Shown here: positions 27,396-40,700 of the stretch, one piece after another
How the letters are laid out: each line of letters starts with the position of its first letter
How positions within the stretch are numbered: the stretch's first letter is position 1
Origin: Liolophura sinensis
Lineage: Eukaryota; Mollusca; Polyplacophora; Chitonida; Chitonidae
Assembly (NCBI RefSeq): GCF_032854445.1
Contig: NC_088302.1
Location: 16,055,338-16,119,337, forward strand
DNA: 64,000 nucleotides
Direction of reading: 5' to 3'
Made by a program: the position numbers and the translations under genes
The notes under the pieces: generated by a model
The model's input: only the letters and a program-made list of their open reading frames with translations
Told to the model about the DNA's origin: nothing
The model's database searches: none

Positions 27396-30300
27396 GAGAT
27401 GAGCGTGAGAATTTAATCAGTGTCATCCTCAACATCCTCAGCTATCACAATGATAATCCAGTGCCTTTTAGGGAGATTATATAGACCAAACTAAACATAT
27501 TAAAACTACCGCTTTTTTTTTTTTTGTTTGTAACTAATTGCAATGGAATGCACATGGCTGCATTGTTTTTCTTCTTATTTTAATGCTCTCCCATAGAGAT
27601 ACTTCGTCATAAAAGCCATCTTATAGAGAACAATATTTTTATTCTTCTGTGTGAAACAATTAGTTGAATTTGCTCTTGTAATGGAGAAACATATACAGTA
27701 TGTGTATAGATCCAGGAATGTTACAAGCTGTTAATACCTAATGGAATGGATGCCAAGATTGAATTTATGCACATGTATATTAAAGTGTGATAGAAGGCCA
27801 GAGGGTATCAGTGCCTGTGGCTTCAGTCCAATAGACTGTAGGCAGAATTGACAGAGTGTAAATTCAATCAGATTTCCAGAAATTGGAGATTATATTAGGC
27901 CCATCCTTAGACATCGTTGGTTAGATGACATTGGTGTGTGTCGTTTTTATCCAATCTTAATATCCAATTATTAATAAGTTGCAAGTGTATGCCCTTGGGA
28001 ATAATACATTTCCAATCAGTATCGTGTTAAGATGCCACATTCTGTCCAGAAGTACATTGAGGATTGATCAGTGTGGATAGATCTTATACATTATAGATTA
28101 CCTTTTTATGCCTAATGCTATGTTATACATGGATTTGTGTTCAAGACAAATGATCATGGCAAACCATTTATTTCATTGGCCCAAGAGAAACAATGAAAGG
28201 AACATATCACATCTTGGGGTTGTTGTTTGCAAGAGCCGACAGAGAGCTTCCTGGTCTGAAGAGAGGATCTACCCAGATGAATAATGGACTGATCATATCT
28301 GATACTTTCTAGTTGAAAGAATTTAACAAAAGAGTGGTACTAATCATCCAATCTTAATGCCTCATTTGTACTCCAGATATCTTGTAATTTTATCATGTAA
28401 GCTGGCAGGATACCCAGTATTTTCTCAACAGTTACTGATGATGTAGTTTTCCTTGAACGGTTTTGGCCATTACTATTAACACTATTGACCCAGCTCAGCT
28501 CTGAACGTGCTTGGCATTCATTGTGAAGGCTATGGCCGCTCTGCATCCAGAAAGGTACCCTCAGTTCTGCCTAGGAAAGTTTGAGTTCAAACATTCAGGT
28601 TATATGAAGTGCTGCTCCTTGTAATTTTATACCCAAAAAATGTTGCGTAGAATGTCACTGATAAAAAATGAAGACTTTAATGGTGTTTGCATGTTTTGTT
28701 TGTGCAAAAAAAAAAAAAATGATAATTTATTTATTCCTAGAAGACTTGCATTTGGTTTGATTAGATTTTTTGTAATAATAGCACCTGATATTTAAAGATA
28801 TTATGAGTTCCTCTGCAATATTTATTTATTAGTATTGAATATTTATAGGATATTGGAAGTTATTGAATATTTTGTAGAAAAAAAAATTCTGTTGTCAAGA
28901 TAAATAGTACTTAGGTTTTTTTATATGTACTTTTTTATTGTATTTTTTTCAGTGTTTTTTCAGTGTCATCTTGTTTTCTTTAAAAAAATGTTTCATTTTA
29001 CATAGATAAGAATTGGTTCTGTAAACTACTAAAAGTTTAATGGCCACACTTGTGTAGGTGAAATGTTCTTGCATACAGCATTATAAACACCAATCAAATC
29101 AGTGCAATTATCGACAAGAAATTAGATAAAAATGTAAAACATGATGGAAAACCATTGACTTCTAAGCAATAATTATGACTTAATTCTTAGTTTGTAAACT
29201 ACAGATATCCTTTTCTTTCTGCTATGTGTAGTGCTTAGCGGGCTTCCCACCATGTAAAGCTATCAGGCTGGCACCCTGGGATCCAGGTTGAACTTCCTTC
29301 CAGTGTATGTATCAGCTATTCATTTTGGTACCCCAGCTGCCTGCCATACTGTACTCTTATGTGCAGCTGACCATTGTTATTTGTATCCCTAATTGGGTAC
29401 TCAATCAATTCATCTCTGACCTCAGCTAGGTGGTTTGGAAGACCTTAGATCTAAGACTAGCTGGAAAATTACTTTGACCAATTATGTCAGGGGCATTAAC
29501 TTTTAAATGTTAAGGTACATGCACTGCAAAAGGGTATTCTGGTCTGAGGTGGTATTCTGGCCTAAAGAAGCTCTAAAATGGCTCTCCACTCCCTAGGCTA
29601 TACATGTAATTGCATTCATTTAACTATGAACTGAGTTGAGGAGATTCACGATTCAAGAAACTTGATTTATTTTGAGTCAGGTGTATTTTATTAACATAAG
29701 CCCACAAGGACTTTTATTCTGATTGTGGAATAAAACAGGTGTTGATCAGATGATTAAAAAAAAACTAGGTTAATATCTACTTGACATGCTACGTACACAG
29801 AAACATATTTTTATGTTCATATATGTATGGATCGATACAAAGTAATATAACTGGGACGATGGTTTCTCATTAATCAGTATACCTGTACCTCAAACTCTAT
29901 ATCCAGGTAATTTAAAGCTCGTAATCCTATACCTAATTTAGAGGACTGCTTTCTGCCACAAGTGGTAATTTGTTTTCATTGAATTGACCTATGGCTGCAC
30001 TGTAAAGTTTGTTTTACTGGCATGAATATCGTTTCATTTATTAGACAAAACTTGCTTTCATCTTTCAATGAAGAAGATTCAAGTTTAAAATGATCCATTG
30101 TTGTACACTGCAGACATTCTTTAAAGTAATCATTTCTAACATAGGAATATTTTTTATTTATTATTTTTATTATTAAAAAAAATAGCAAAGGTTGTGAAAA
30201 ATTAGTAGAATTGTTATTAATTATTATTTAGCTTGGAATTGCCATTGGCCTTGTTTTGTAAAGGTTTAGTTGCTGGATTAATTAGTGTACCTTTAAATAA

Positions 30301-33300
30301 TCAATTGTTCTTGGCCAAAATGTCAGTAATGATCGTGACAGTTGGAGTACCAATTTTTGGCCTTTGTTTTCAGCCTAAAAGCAAGTTAAATGTGTTGCAT
30401 ATTGCAATTTGCCACTATTTTCTGACATGAAAATGACAGCCTGATTGAAAAATGGGGTCATTCAGACTGGAGTACCGAGATCTGAAAGATACTAAGAGGG
30501 GAAGTTGGGACTGAAAGAGATGATGTACAATTGTGTTAGGTTTGACCGGTGTTATTAATTACTGATATCTGATATTTGCCTCAGTTATATTAACCCTGTA
30601 GTCCTTTCACCCATATACATGTACATACATCTTATATGCTTCAGGTGCAGTAGTGTGACTGAAATATCATTGTTCGTCAAGGGTTAGTCTTCTACAGTTG
30701 AAATCATTCATAGTTCAGCTAATTATTAAAGCAAGAGTGATTTCATATATTCATGATTGTGGTGGTAGACTGGGTAATGAAGAGCTCATTAAGGAAGAGA
30801 AATGAAGAGCAAACTTTGGTATCCTTATACATGTACTGTATATGACTTAAAATTTTGTCCATGACTTCAATACATATAGAGTTACTGATTTTGTCTGATT
30901 CTTAGATTGATTGATTCTACATGTAGGTGCTTTCAAGTTTGTTTGGAAGCAGGATGATAACCTACTGTAAATGTGTCCGTTTCAGCACCAAAAGTAATAT
31001 TTTATGACCTTTATTTTGCTTTTTAAAAAATGCATTGATTGGGTGAATTTATAGGACAAATACAGTATTTTGTCATGCAGTATTTGTGCAGAACATTTCT
31101 ACACAGTTAATCGTCACTTAAGACAAAGAACAGCTTCTCATGTCCAAGACATAGGAGGAAGGAACAAAGAATGATCATGCCAAACTCACCTTATCAAAGT
31201 CTTTAGGGTTGCTGTTTGTAGACCAGCTTCGTCTGTTCACTGTACCTACGTTTCCAGCAAGGGAAACTGACACTCAAATTTCAGGGATGATAGGCCAAGT
31301 ATGGATCCAGGGAAAGTGGATTAAGTAAAGGTTCTTGTTGGAACATGTAGACTAATATCTGTCCCGGACCCTATGGCACAGGCATTCTTCTCCAATTGGC
31401 TGGTTTCTCAGGAAAGAAGTAGCTGCCAGGCCCCTTTTAGATGATTTAAGTGTTCACATTAAGCCACAAGTCTTGTAAAGTCCTATATTGTTGTCTTGTC
31501 GAGTTAGTGCCGCCCATGTAGTAAGTCGCCTGCCTCAACAATAGCTGGACCAATCAATATCCTGGGGAATAGGTGGCGTGAGCAGTCTGATGCTCTGGTT
31601 TGGAGACACTAAACCTACACTGGCACGGGGTCCGGCTCCGTAATAATGAAATGCCTGGGGAAAATTGGCGGAATTTATTACTCGTGTCTTAAATCTGTGA
31701 CAGTTTAGCCGATCCAAACTGATTGACATCATGCTCTTTTCTTATATCTTTGTGGAAACAATTTACACATGGTTAATGACTTAAACAGGTTTTCAGTGTC
31801 ACAGTGTGCAATATTGTGTAAAAAGAATGGACAAAACATGGAAATTTGCTCATTTAACATCATTTTTGATTAATTTTGCGATTATGGTGTGTTGTGAAGG
31901 TTATAACTCTGTCATTGGACTTTTAGCCTCCAATCACTTTCTTGCACAAGGCACTTTTAATGTGCAAAAAAGTGTTATTCATAAATAAAATTGCTTGTAG
32001 TTGTTTCTCCATCACTAAGGTTTTTTCCCTCTTCGATATTCAGTTTCCTTTGTTCCTCTACCTTGAGCATTTAAAAGCTTATTTCCTTGTTCCTGATGCA
32101 ACCAGTCAGTGCTCCCGAATGGAGCATATCCATTAAAGCTCTTGAGAACTTCGGCTAACATTTCAGACAGATCACATTTTAGTAGGAAATCAATCAAGCC
32201 CTTTAACCGAGCAGAGAATTCACTTGATCGCCACAGAATCTGGTATAGCTGGTTAAAATGCTTGGTGGTAAAGTCAATAGAGCTTGTATTGCAAACTGCT
32301 CAGCAGCACTCCTAAAATACATGCTGGCCCCAATCGCACTGGTTCACTGTGTCAGAGGATATGGATTATTGGAGTAGACTCAGTATAGAAAGTCACATGG
32401 CCTAGATAGATAGAGGCTTTGTAGTAACAAATACCATGGCAACAGATGCTGCTTGCTGTCAAAAACTGCAAGAAATTCTATGCCCATTTTATATAAAAGC
32501 TTTATTGAGTCCTGACAATGTTCGATATGAACAATATAAAAATTGTCATGGAGGCCCATTAGCCACCTTTGCGGTATTTATTCATACGTGTAAAAATGAA
32601 AAAAAGTTCATATGCAAACTGTTTGGTGCAATCACTGATTTGTGGCTTGGCAGTAAACCCCAGAAGGTAATTACACCACAACATGCTGTAGCTAGGCAAA
32701 AGTTGTTTGGTTATTTTCCTCTGTCAGCATTTTCCTCAGGATTATTATTTGCTCTGCGGAGAAAGAATTTTAAATGCAATATCTTGTGTCAAGCAGCAAA
32801 AGTTCCACAATGCTTCTTGTTTAAAATATATGGGAGATGGAGGTTTGTCAGGTAACTTGTAAATGGTATTGTTTTTAGGTTTAAATTTATGTCAGATATT
32901 CCTGAGTAAGGCCTTCATTGAACACCAGTATTAATAAATAGCCTTGATAAATTCAAAGTTTAAAAATGACATAATTTCTTATATCAACGTGATTTAATTT
33001 TTTTATTTTATAATTGAAAATAAAAAATAATCAGACATATGACTGCTCATTTATTCAGTTCTTGATTAAATAATAAGTTTATGGATCAGTTGTGTTTCGA
33101 ATGCTATTTAGTAGGCTTGCAAGATATTTCTGTCGTTTTTCTTAGCTCAAACCTGTTACACTGAAGCAATATAAATAGATGGCATTATCAAGATACAAAT
33201 TAGCCAAAATCTTGCACATTTTTTGGCAGCACATCCTGAAGCATGTGAAGTGCATGCATGCAAAACCCGGTGTGGGGTACATTATACGTTGCCATGGAAA

Positions 33301-34491
33301 TACAGTGGGAATTATTTCTCCGTCTCCACTTTTTTTTTTGTTTTTTTTTTGGAAGGATTTCTATTGATAGGATGTGTTTTCTCCACCTCCCCTTTTTTGG
33401 GTGGCAAAGTGTTATGAGAACTGGGTACCTGTCATATCTCAAATATTGCCTCTCAGTTAATCTGAGGTGTGCCAGATCAAAACATTGGTGTTTAAGCTTT
33501 ATATACCCAGAAGTATGATGGTTTTTCACCACATGGTTGTTATCAGAGGAAGGGGAACACTTAACCGCACAGCTGACATGCACTATTGTATTACAGTTCA
33601 CACGGTACATTCTCATCAATTTATTATGTTTCCACCTCTAAACGTTAACAGGCTGCTGACGAGCTGTGATAAAGCTTAACGATTCTCAGGTATTTGCATT
33701 TACACTTGGGGATGTTTACATTCATTTGCGTTTCAGACGGAGAGTTGTTTGAAAGATACGTGTAAATAGAATACTGATGGATCTGAACTTACATGTAACT
33801 GATAAACCTGATTCTAACAGTGGATGTGAAAGGTGTTTTGAGGTTTGTTGGGAAGCCTGGAAAAATATGTTTATAGCACAAAAAGTACTACTTTATAAGC
33901 ATTGTTTGCTGCACTTTTTAAGCGATTTTTTTTTATGACCTATACAGTATGTATTGGTTTATTCAGAAGACATGGTAAACAGTGGACAGGATCTGCAATA
34001 TCTGGCTCACAGATGTTTATACCTTAACTTTTAATGTTGATGCCGTCTGCCCTCATATCATTCATAATGTCTAATTTATTTAATGAAACATTCGTGTGTT
34101 TCCATATCCATGTTATACAAGACTGCACTTTCGGATATGACAATTATTCCTTCAATGTTAAATATTTAATGTATAGGGAACAGTAAATGGTTCTTATCAA
34201 GATGTCGGCACACTGTATCCCTTGAGCAGGAAGGACATTTTTCTTTTTTTTACAAGAATAAAACCTATTCTATTGATCGTTTTTCAGGAACTGAAAAAAA
34301 ATGACAAGGTATGGAGGTTGGTGAGAGATATCTTCTCTCTACTTGATCACTTTCACATGTAATTGAAGCAGTCTTGCTTCCCACAATTAACTAATTAATA
34401 TTACATGTATTTGTATATTTTACACATCCCCATGCTCTCTGTCACAAGGCTAGTCAATAACCTGAAAATTCCCTGTTCTATATTTCCTCAG
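27396..34491. other. Non-coding stretch upstream of the first recognised TRPM exon
   Basis: Probably intron of the TRPM gene, because the next plus-strand exon begins in the middle of the conserved channel. I searched for S1, pre-S1 and N-terminal TRPM homology motifs and did not find them. A SINE 3' end lies at 29040-29101. No other gene was recognised. Confidence 0.45.
29040..29101 (+). mobile_element. SINE 3'-end fragment
   Basis: Diverged remnant keeping tggccacac..gtgtaggtgaaatgttcttg and the end ataaacaccaatcaaat of the SINE seen elsewhere in this window. The head and central region are missing. Confidence 0.65.
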
Positions 34492-34740
34492 ATCATAGCT
34501 TCAGAGCCAGCAGGGTTGTGGGTGAAGTTGACAGTGTATTTCAACGAGATTTGGAACGTCTGGGATTGTGCAGCGATATTGATCTTCCTGGTGGCCTTGT
34601 GCTTGAGGATGGATGAGGATTCGAGGATGGCCGCACGAGTCCTCTACACCATTGACATCGTCTTCTGGTACATCCGCATCCTTGAAATCCTCAGTGTCAA
34701 CAAGAACCTTGGTCCTTATGTCAAGATTATTGGCAAATTG
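34492..34740 (+). CDS. TRPM exon: end of S2, S3, S4, S4-S5 linker
   Basis: This 249-bp exon starts and ends in phase 0 (83 codons). The acceptor is ttcctcag and the donor is gtgagt. Recognisable parts are [14 protein letters not shown], the S3 start EIWNVWDC, the S4 WYIRILEIL and [14 protein letters not shown], which match the TRPM1/3 layout. Upstream sequence does not continue the homology, which confirms the acceptor. Confidence 0.95.
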
Positions 34741-37700
34741 GTGAGTGATAGGTCTTCAATGCCTATAGTTGTAGGTATCCATGTTGGAAGTTGCTGGATA
34801 TCTGCTGGAAAAAGTTTTTAGCTGTAGCAGAAGTGTTGGCATGCAGATTTAGCTACTGGTTTTCCAACTTTTTGTGTATGTGGTTGAAATTTTTCTTTAG
34901 AATTCCTTTCTTCAAAAAATAATTTTCTATTGCAAATGTAGAGATGTGCATATAGAAACATGACCTTCACCATAAAATGAACTTGTGGATGAATGTGGCC
35001 CTTGATTTGGTACTAATTAATGTAACAACTGTAGTTTCCCTTAGTTTGCTTGAGATTACATGATTTTTCCAAACTTCAGAGTTGTGAATATCCAATCTCG
35101 CTAGTATTTATGCTTCTAATGATTGAAAATAAGGATGCTTTTGTCCTCTTTTTGTGTGTGTGCATAAGATTAATATGCATTGATTATTTTCCAGCTTCAA
35201 TGTGCTTCTGATTGCCAGTACTATGTTAGGAGGAATTAATGCAATATCACGAAAATTGCAAGGGCTTCGAGCAGCATTGCAGTCCTCCAGCTTACGGAAA
35301 TCCTCCTATTGTGTTTTGTTACATGTACTTTGGCTACTCCACAACTTTGTTATCCTCTTTGATTATTAATTGTTAGATCAATGTATTTGAACATAAAGGC
35401 TTGGAAAGCATTATAGAATGAGAATACTACTCTCATATAAAGGAGCTTAGCCAGCTAATGAAGTAGCAACATCTTAAGCCCTTCTCTAGAAACAGTTGAA
35501 TGGTTCAAAATTTTGGGATCTTTTAAATTGAAATGGCAGTGCCCAGTATTTCGGTACAGTACTTTTTAATTCTATATTTTATCTTCCACTCTCATTATTC
35601 CTTGGGTTGACAGTATCTGTCGTTGTGTCATCTGAGACTGATGGACACTGTAAACTAAGAGCAGCATGCACTTACAAACTTACTTACATTTATCTGTTAT
35701 TTATACAGCCAATATTTAAGTGTTTTGAGCTTGCTTTCTATCAATATAAAAGTGAAAACAGTCTACATCCAAATTGCCTATAAGCATGTATATGTACCTC
35801 AGCTATACTGCGGTTGTAGCTCAGATACACCTCGGGCATCATATTTTTTTTACCTCTATTTAGAGGGTACACCTCCACTGAGGTGTACTATAGGTGTACT
35901 TGAGGTAGTAAATTGCATGGTTGGCATACCTCAGATACACCTTCAAGACACCTCACACCTCAAGTATACTTTACCAAGACAAACCCCTAGTTCAGATATA
36001 CTACACGCCAATGGTACGCCTCGGATGTACCTCAAGTATACATGTACCTCTAGCACACCTTATAAGTGTAAGGGTATGCTCATGGGGGCCATTTGCCTGG
36101 TACATGTGTAACATTCGTTTAAGACCACTGGTGTATCACAAATATGATGTGCATATCTGTACATCATGTAGAAAGTTTTATTAGGAAGTTGCCAAAGGCT
36201 GGTGGTTTACCCGGTGTAAGAATGCTTGTTGTGTGATAAGCTACATGATTTACACTGCTATTTGATAGGCTGCTTGATTTATGTTCTCTTGATTTTCGTT
36301 CAGTTTTGGTAAAATTGATATTGAATGAAGGTTGAAATGCCCCGTGCTAATTGCAAGACTCTGCATTGTTAATAGAAGGAATCACCTTTTTTCATCAATC
36401 CTATGATGAAAACAATGATTTCAGTGCTTGAGATACCTATCGCAAGCACTGGAATGTGTTTCACATCCTGAAGCTGAATTTGAAATTTAAATCCATTGTT
36501 TGTGTCACATCCTGCTCTCTAGGCACACTGTTCTTTGTTAGGCTGTGAATGACCATGTTTTCCTGAGCCCAGAGATAAGTTATCTTAGAGCAGGCACCGC
36601 GGCATGTCATTTGGGAGCAATCTTTAGACGTTATTGCCACTTTTGCGAAACCCACAGAGACTGAAAGAAAGGAATTGTAGTCTGTGACAAGCTCACAACA
36701 GGTAATCATTCCAGTGAGAACCACACTTATTTAAGCAGTATTGCTTTCCTGTTAAAATAGAAAGGCTATAGCCAATGGTTGGGGATAAGACCGCATAAAA
36801 ATGACTCTTTTCCCCATCGTGAACCTCATGAAGAATTGGGTGGTCAGCCTTGAAATGTAATATTTATTTACTTCTTTTTCTTTTCTTTTTTGGTGGGTGG
36901 GGGTGGGAACTGGCACTAAATCATAGAAAGAATAAAAAGTTTGGACATAAATAGGTTCAGAGCTTTGGAAAACCAGTATTATAAAGGGTACATCCTGGAA
37001 ATTGATCAGTCAATCACTCGTTTAATACACCCGTGTGGAACTGCACACAGTCCATTATGCCTCTTTACAACCATTGGAAATGCCACACTCGCCACGATTG
37101 AAAAAGAAAAAATATTTTAAAAATCGTGTAGTCAGGACAGACAATAATGGGAAACAAGCAGTTGTTTATGAGGCCTAATTTACAACCTTTTGGCAAATGT
37201 TTTATGCATATATGTTAATTGACAGAGTACCATAGATACTTAAAGTGTTGCCTGAATATACCTTAAGCACAAAACCAAATAATAACCTCAGTGGTGCAGT
37301 CCCTAGTCTGCTTTATACTATTAGGGCTCTTACTGATCACCTGTAATAGATTTGATCACTTGTAGTTGTCTTGTCTGGACCCAAACATCTTGCCATCATC
37401 CATAAACCTGACGCCTAATGTATTAAAATTAAAATATTCTTGTTTTAATTAATGAAACCAAAAAAAAAAAAATAAGGTTAATGAACCACTTTTCAAAAAA
37501 AGAAAGTGTTCATATGCATATTCATATAATGGTATTTAATTAAGTTTTAATGAAAGGCACGTGGTAAAATTTTTGCGTGGCATGTCTTTTGTACAGTGGT
37601 TTGATTTTCAAGGTATGCACAAAGACTAAAGTTCACAGGTGTGAGATTACGTAAATAACTGCCATCACCAAACACGTCTACCTTCAGTTCTTCACATTTT

Positions 37701-40700
37701 CCAGTCAATTTCTTTTAATAGCAACTACATCATCTGTATAGTGCTGTGAAGAAGCTTACGGTTTCAAAGTTCTGTTTCCCAGCTTTGTCTGCCTCACTCG
37801 CACCAGATAAACCCTTCTGTGCCTGAGTAAATAAAAACCAGCCTTGATGTTATTTTGTCCAAAGTTGAGAAAGAAAGGATAGGATTTGATATAGATAATT
37901 TTAATGATATTGCATCTTTTTTATATGGGTTTGTTGGTCTTCGTTCTGGATTGTAATTTTATTCTGATTAGTGTAATTTCCGTACAGTCTGAGAGTATTA
38001 CTTGAGTCCAGGTGATGTGGAGTTACACGGGGCTGTGATGTTACGTCTTCGTGGTTACAAGCACGGACCAGCAAACTTCTACATTGTTACCATGTTCACA
38101 GGAATCCTGGCCTAATTCTACATGTAACTCATTTTTTATGTCGGATTTCCTATCAGGCATCAGCAGAATTGATTAATGGCAGGGTTGTGTTAGGTTTACG
38201 TGGCGAGTCAGAAACGTGATCTCTGTTCCCTGATCTCTGCTCAACTTTCACATCCTACGTTTTCTTTTTTAGGATGACAAGAAAAGTAACTAAGGCATTT
38301 AGATGCAGTGATTTGGGCAAATTGTTAAGGGGCTGTATCGATTGAAGCGCACATCCATGTCTCACTGCATGACAGATACATGTAATTGTGGTCTGCAGTT
38401 CAAATCAATTTTACTACTCCACATGTACATCACTTGATGCTGACATTTTCTATTTTGATTCAAACAACTGTTATCTCTAGGACAGAATTCAAACTGACTT
38501 AAATTAATGACTGTAGCAATGGGATTTATCCCTGCCCCATCATTTGATAACTTATTGTACTTAGTATTTGTTTATTTCTGGTTTTTTTTTTTTCTTTTTT
38601 GAAAGCAGGTTTTTTTTTATATTCATTGTACCAGAGCTGGAGTTTAATATTTGTTGTCTTACTGTTAACTTTGACAAGGGTTACAGAATGTGGGAGTTGG
38701 GTGCATTAATTTGGCTGTGCATCTCTATTACATCGCCCATCCAGTTGAGGGATACCTCCTGGCTATATTTGTGTTGTATCTATAACTATTGCAGTGAAAG
38801 AATATAGTTAAAGACGTAAAGTACATAGGGTAAAACCACAGCTGCGATGGTCATGTGATAGTTGGCAAATGGTCACAAATAATGGATGAAATATAGCCTC
38901 ATGACAGTTTAATACCTCAGTCAAGGTTTTATTCCAGCTGTTCGTGTAAATGCTCAAACAAAAATTTGACACCCCTTAAGCAAAAATTAGATTGAAAATT
39001 GCAGTGTTGTTAATTACAAGTTGTAGAAGGTCACTGGTCTAGAATTACTCGAACTGCTGTACAATAACATTAAACCTTGCAAAGGGACAAGGCCTCGGGA
39101 ATTCTTATAAATACACAGAAACATTGAGGTGAGACATTGGCTCCTGTTAGACAGATATTAAAAAAAGCAGTTGAAGGTAGCTTTGCCTGTCTGTACGTCA
39201 TGTGGGAAAGTTTCATCAGCAGGTTGCTAAAGGCTGGTCATTTAGATGCTTACAGATACACAAAAGCATTGAAGTGAGTGATTGTCTCCTTTTTTAGTCA
39301 AATGTTAAAGAAAACAATTGATGGTAGCTTTGAATGTAGTTATATGTTATCTTTCCACTGACACTTGCTCCACTTTTGTTTACCTGAATCCTCATGCTTG
39401 TTGCACATCTGTCGAAGATGGCAATTTGCTGAATCCACATTCCATTTTGGCATTTTCTGTACAAAAATGTCTTATAAAAATAACTTGATATTCCAAGACT
39501 ATATATGATTATTTGTTTTGACAGGTGGTGGACATGTCATACTACATCATTATCCTGCTCATTGTTCTAATGAGCTTTGGAATAGTGCGCCAGTCCATCC
39601 ATTTCCCCAACGAAGAGCCATCATGGCGGATTGTCAGGAACATGTTCTTCTACCCTTACTGGATGATATATGGAGAGCTGTTCGCAGATGAAATTGATCG
39701 TAAGTATATCAAGTATACTCTCAGGCATTTATCATGACCACCAGGATATTTTTCATTTTGGACTACTTGGATCCACCCCCCCATGAACTGTAGTTTCTAA
39801 CTTCTCTTTTTGTGCATTCAAGTCACCTGTCTATCCTTTAGGTGCAATTTTACCCCATGAAGCATTGATGTCAAAGTCATCCGCTGTATGGTATTTGTGC
39901 CATTACCTGTATTTTTGTGTCATTACCTGTATTTTTGTGTCATTATGCTGGTAATAATATGCAGATCACAAAGCCTGGATAGTAAAAAGCCTTATTTTCC
40001 AGGAACCTCTGTCTTTCAGGGCCCAGTTGTTCGAAAGTGTATTAGCAGTTAAGCCCAGTATTAACTTCAGGACTAATGTTCCAGGAGTCAAGGTCAACAC
40101 TGGTGTTAAGAAGTGTTTTAATACACGTTTGAACAACCGGTCCCAGATGGATATGTTGAAAGGTGGTTCTGTGTCAGTTTGTGTTGGTTTGTTCATTTGC
40201 TCAGGCTTTATAGCCTGTGTATGTAATTTTTTACAGGTTATCATAAGGAAAAGCATTTTGGAGTTTTTTTTGCCAGTTGAAACAGAAATTAGAAAATAAA
40301 TTATTGCCCACTACTCATCCAATTCAGATTTTACTACAGTTTGAAAAGCAAGTGGTTGGCATCTGTTAATTGCATGGTTCAGTGTTGATGAAGACATTCA
40401 CTAATGTTTGAGCTGCCAAGATAACAGTTGTCCCCCAGTGATGATCCATTTCAGTCTGCAATTCACATGTACATACAAGATTTTAATGTGTAGAACAGTT
40501 GTCAGATGGCTTTGTTTAAAGTTATTGGTCTAAATCATATAAAATATTCAACTGGTACTTTATAAGCCATGAGGATTGTCATTTAACTGGCAAAGGGCGT
40601 CGGCTTTCTCCACCTGTTTTAAGAACTGATCAACATTGCTGAGATAAAGGAAATGTATAAGTATTGGTGGCAAACCTTCTACGTAGATGGTAAGAATATA

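Larger units (their letters stand above)
34741..39524 (+). other. TRPM intron, about 4.8 kb
   Basis: Donor gtgagt, acceptor tttgacag. It contains an irregular repeat field of acctcagatacacc-like words (35795-36070), a mollusc-SINE-like fragment near 36156-36220, one copy of a dispersed repeat (38862-39113) and a short duplication (39111-39333). No exon was recognised inside. Confidence 0.85.

Noticed and set aside
31190-31245. Possible small minus-strand exon (SWSTNSNPKDFDK before a gtgagt donor)
   Set aside because: The donor is good but the acceptor tract is weak, the exon would be about 50 bp and there is no partner exon or known match.
32436-32855. 139-residue plus-strand open frame
   Set aside because: No conserved motif, no splice context and AT-rich codon use; it does not resemble any TRPM exon. 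Probably chance.
33200-33619. 139-residue minus-strand open frame
   Set aside because: It includes a Lys-rich run produced by T runs on the plus strand and has no recognisable domain.
1-34491. Upstream TRPM exons (pre-S1, S1, N-terminal homology regions)
   Set aside because: I looked for the conserved words of these regions and found none; short exons could still have been missed.
39966-40299. Overlapping open frames on both strands
   Set aside because: They cover the inverted-repeat element at 40019-40144, whose symmetry opens both strands.
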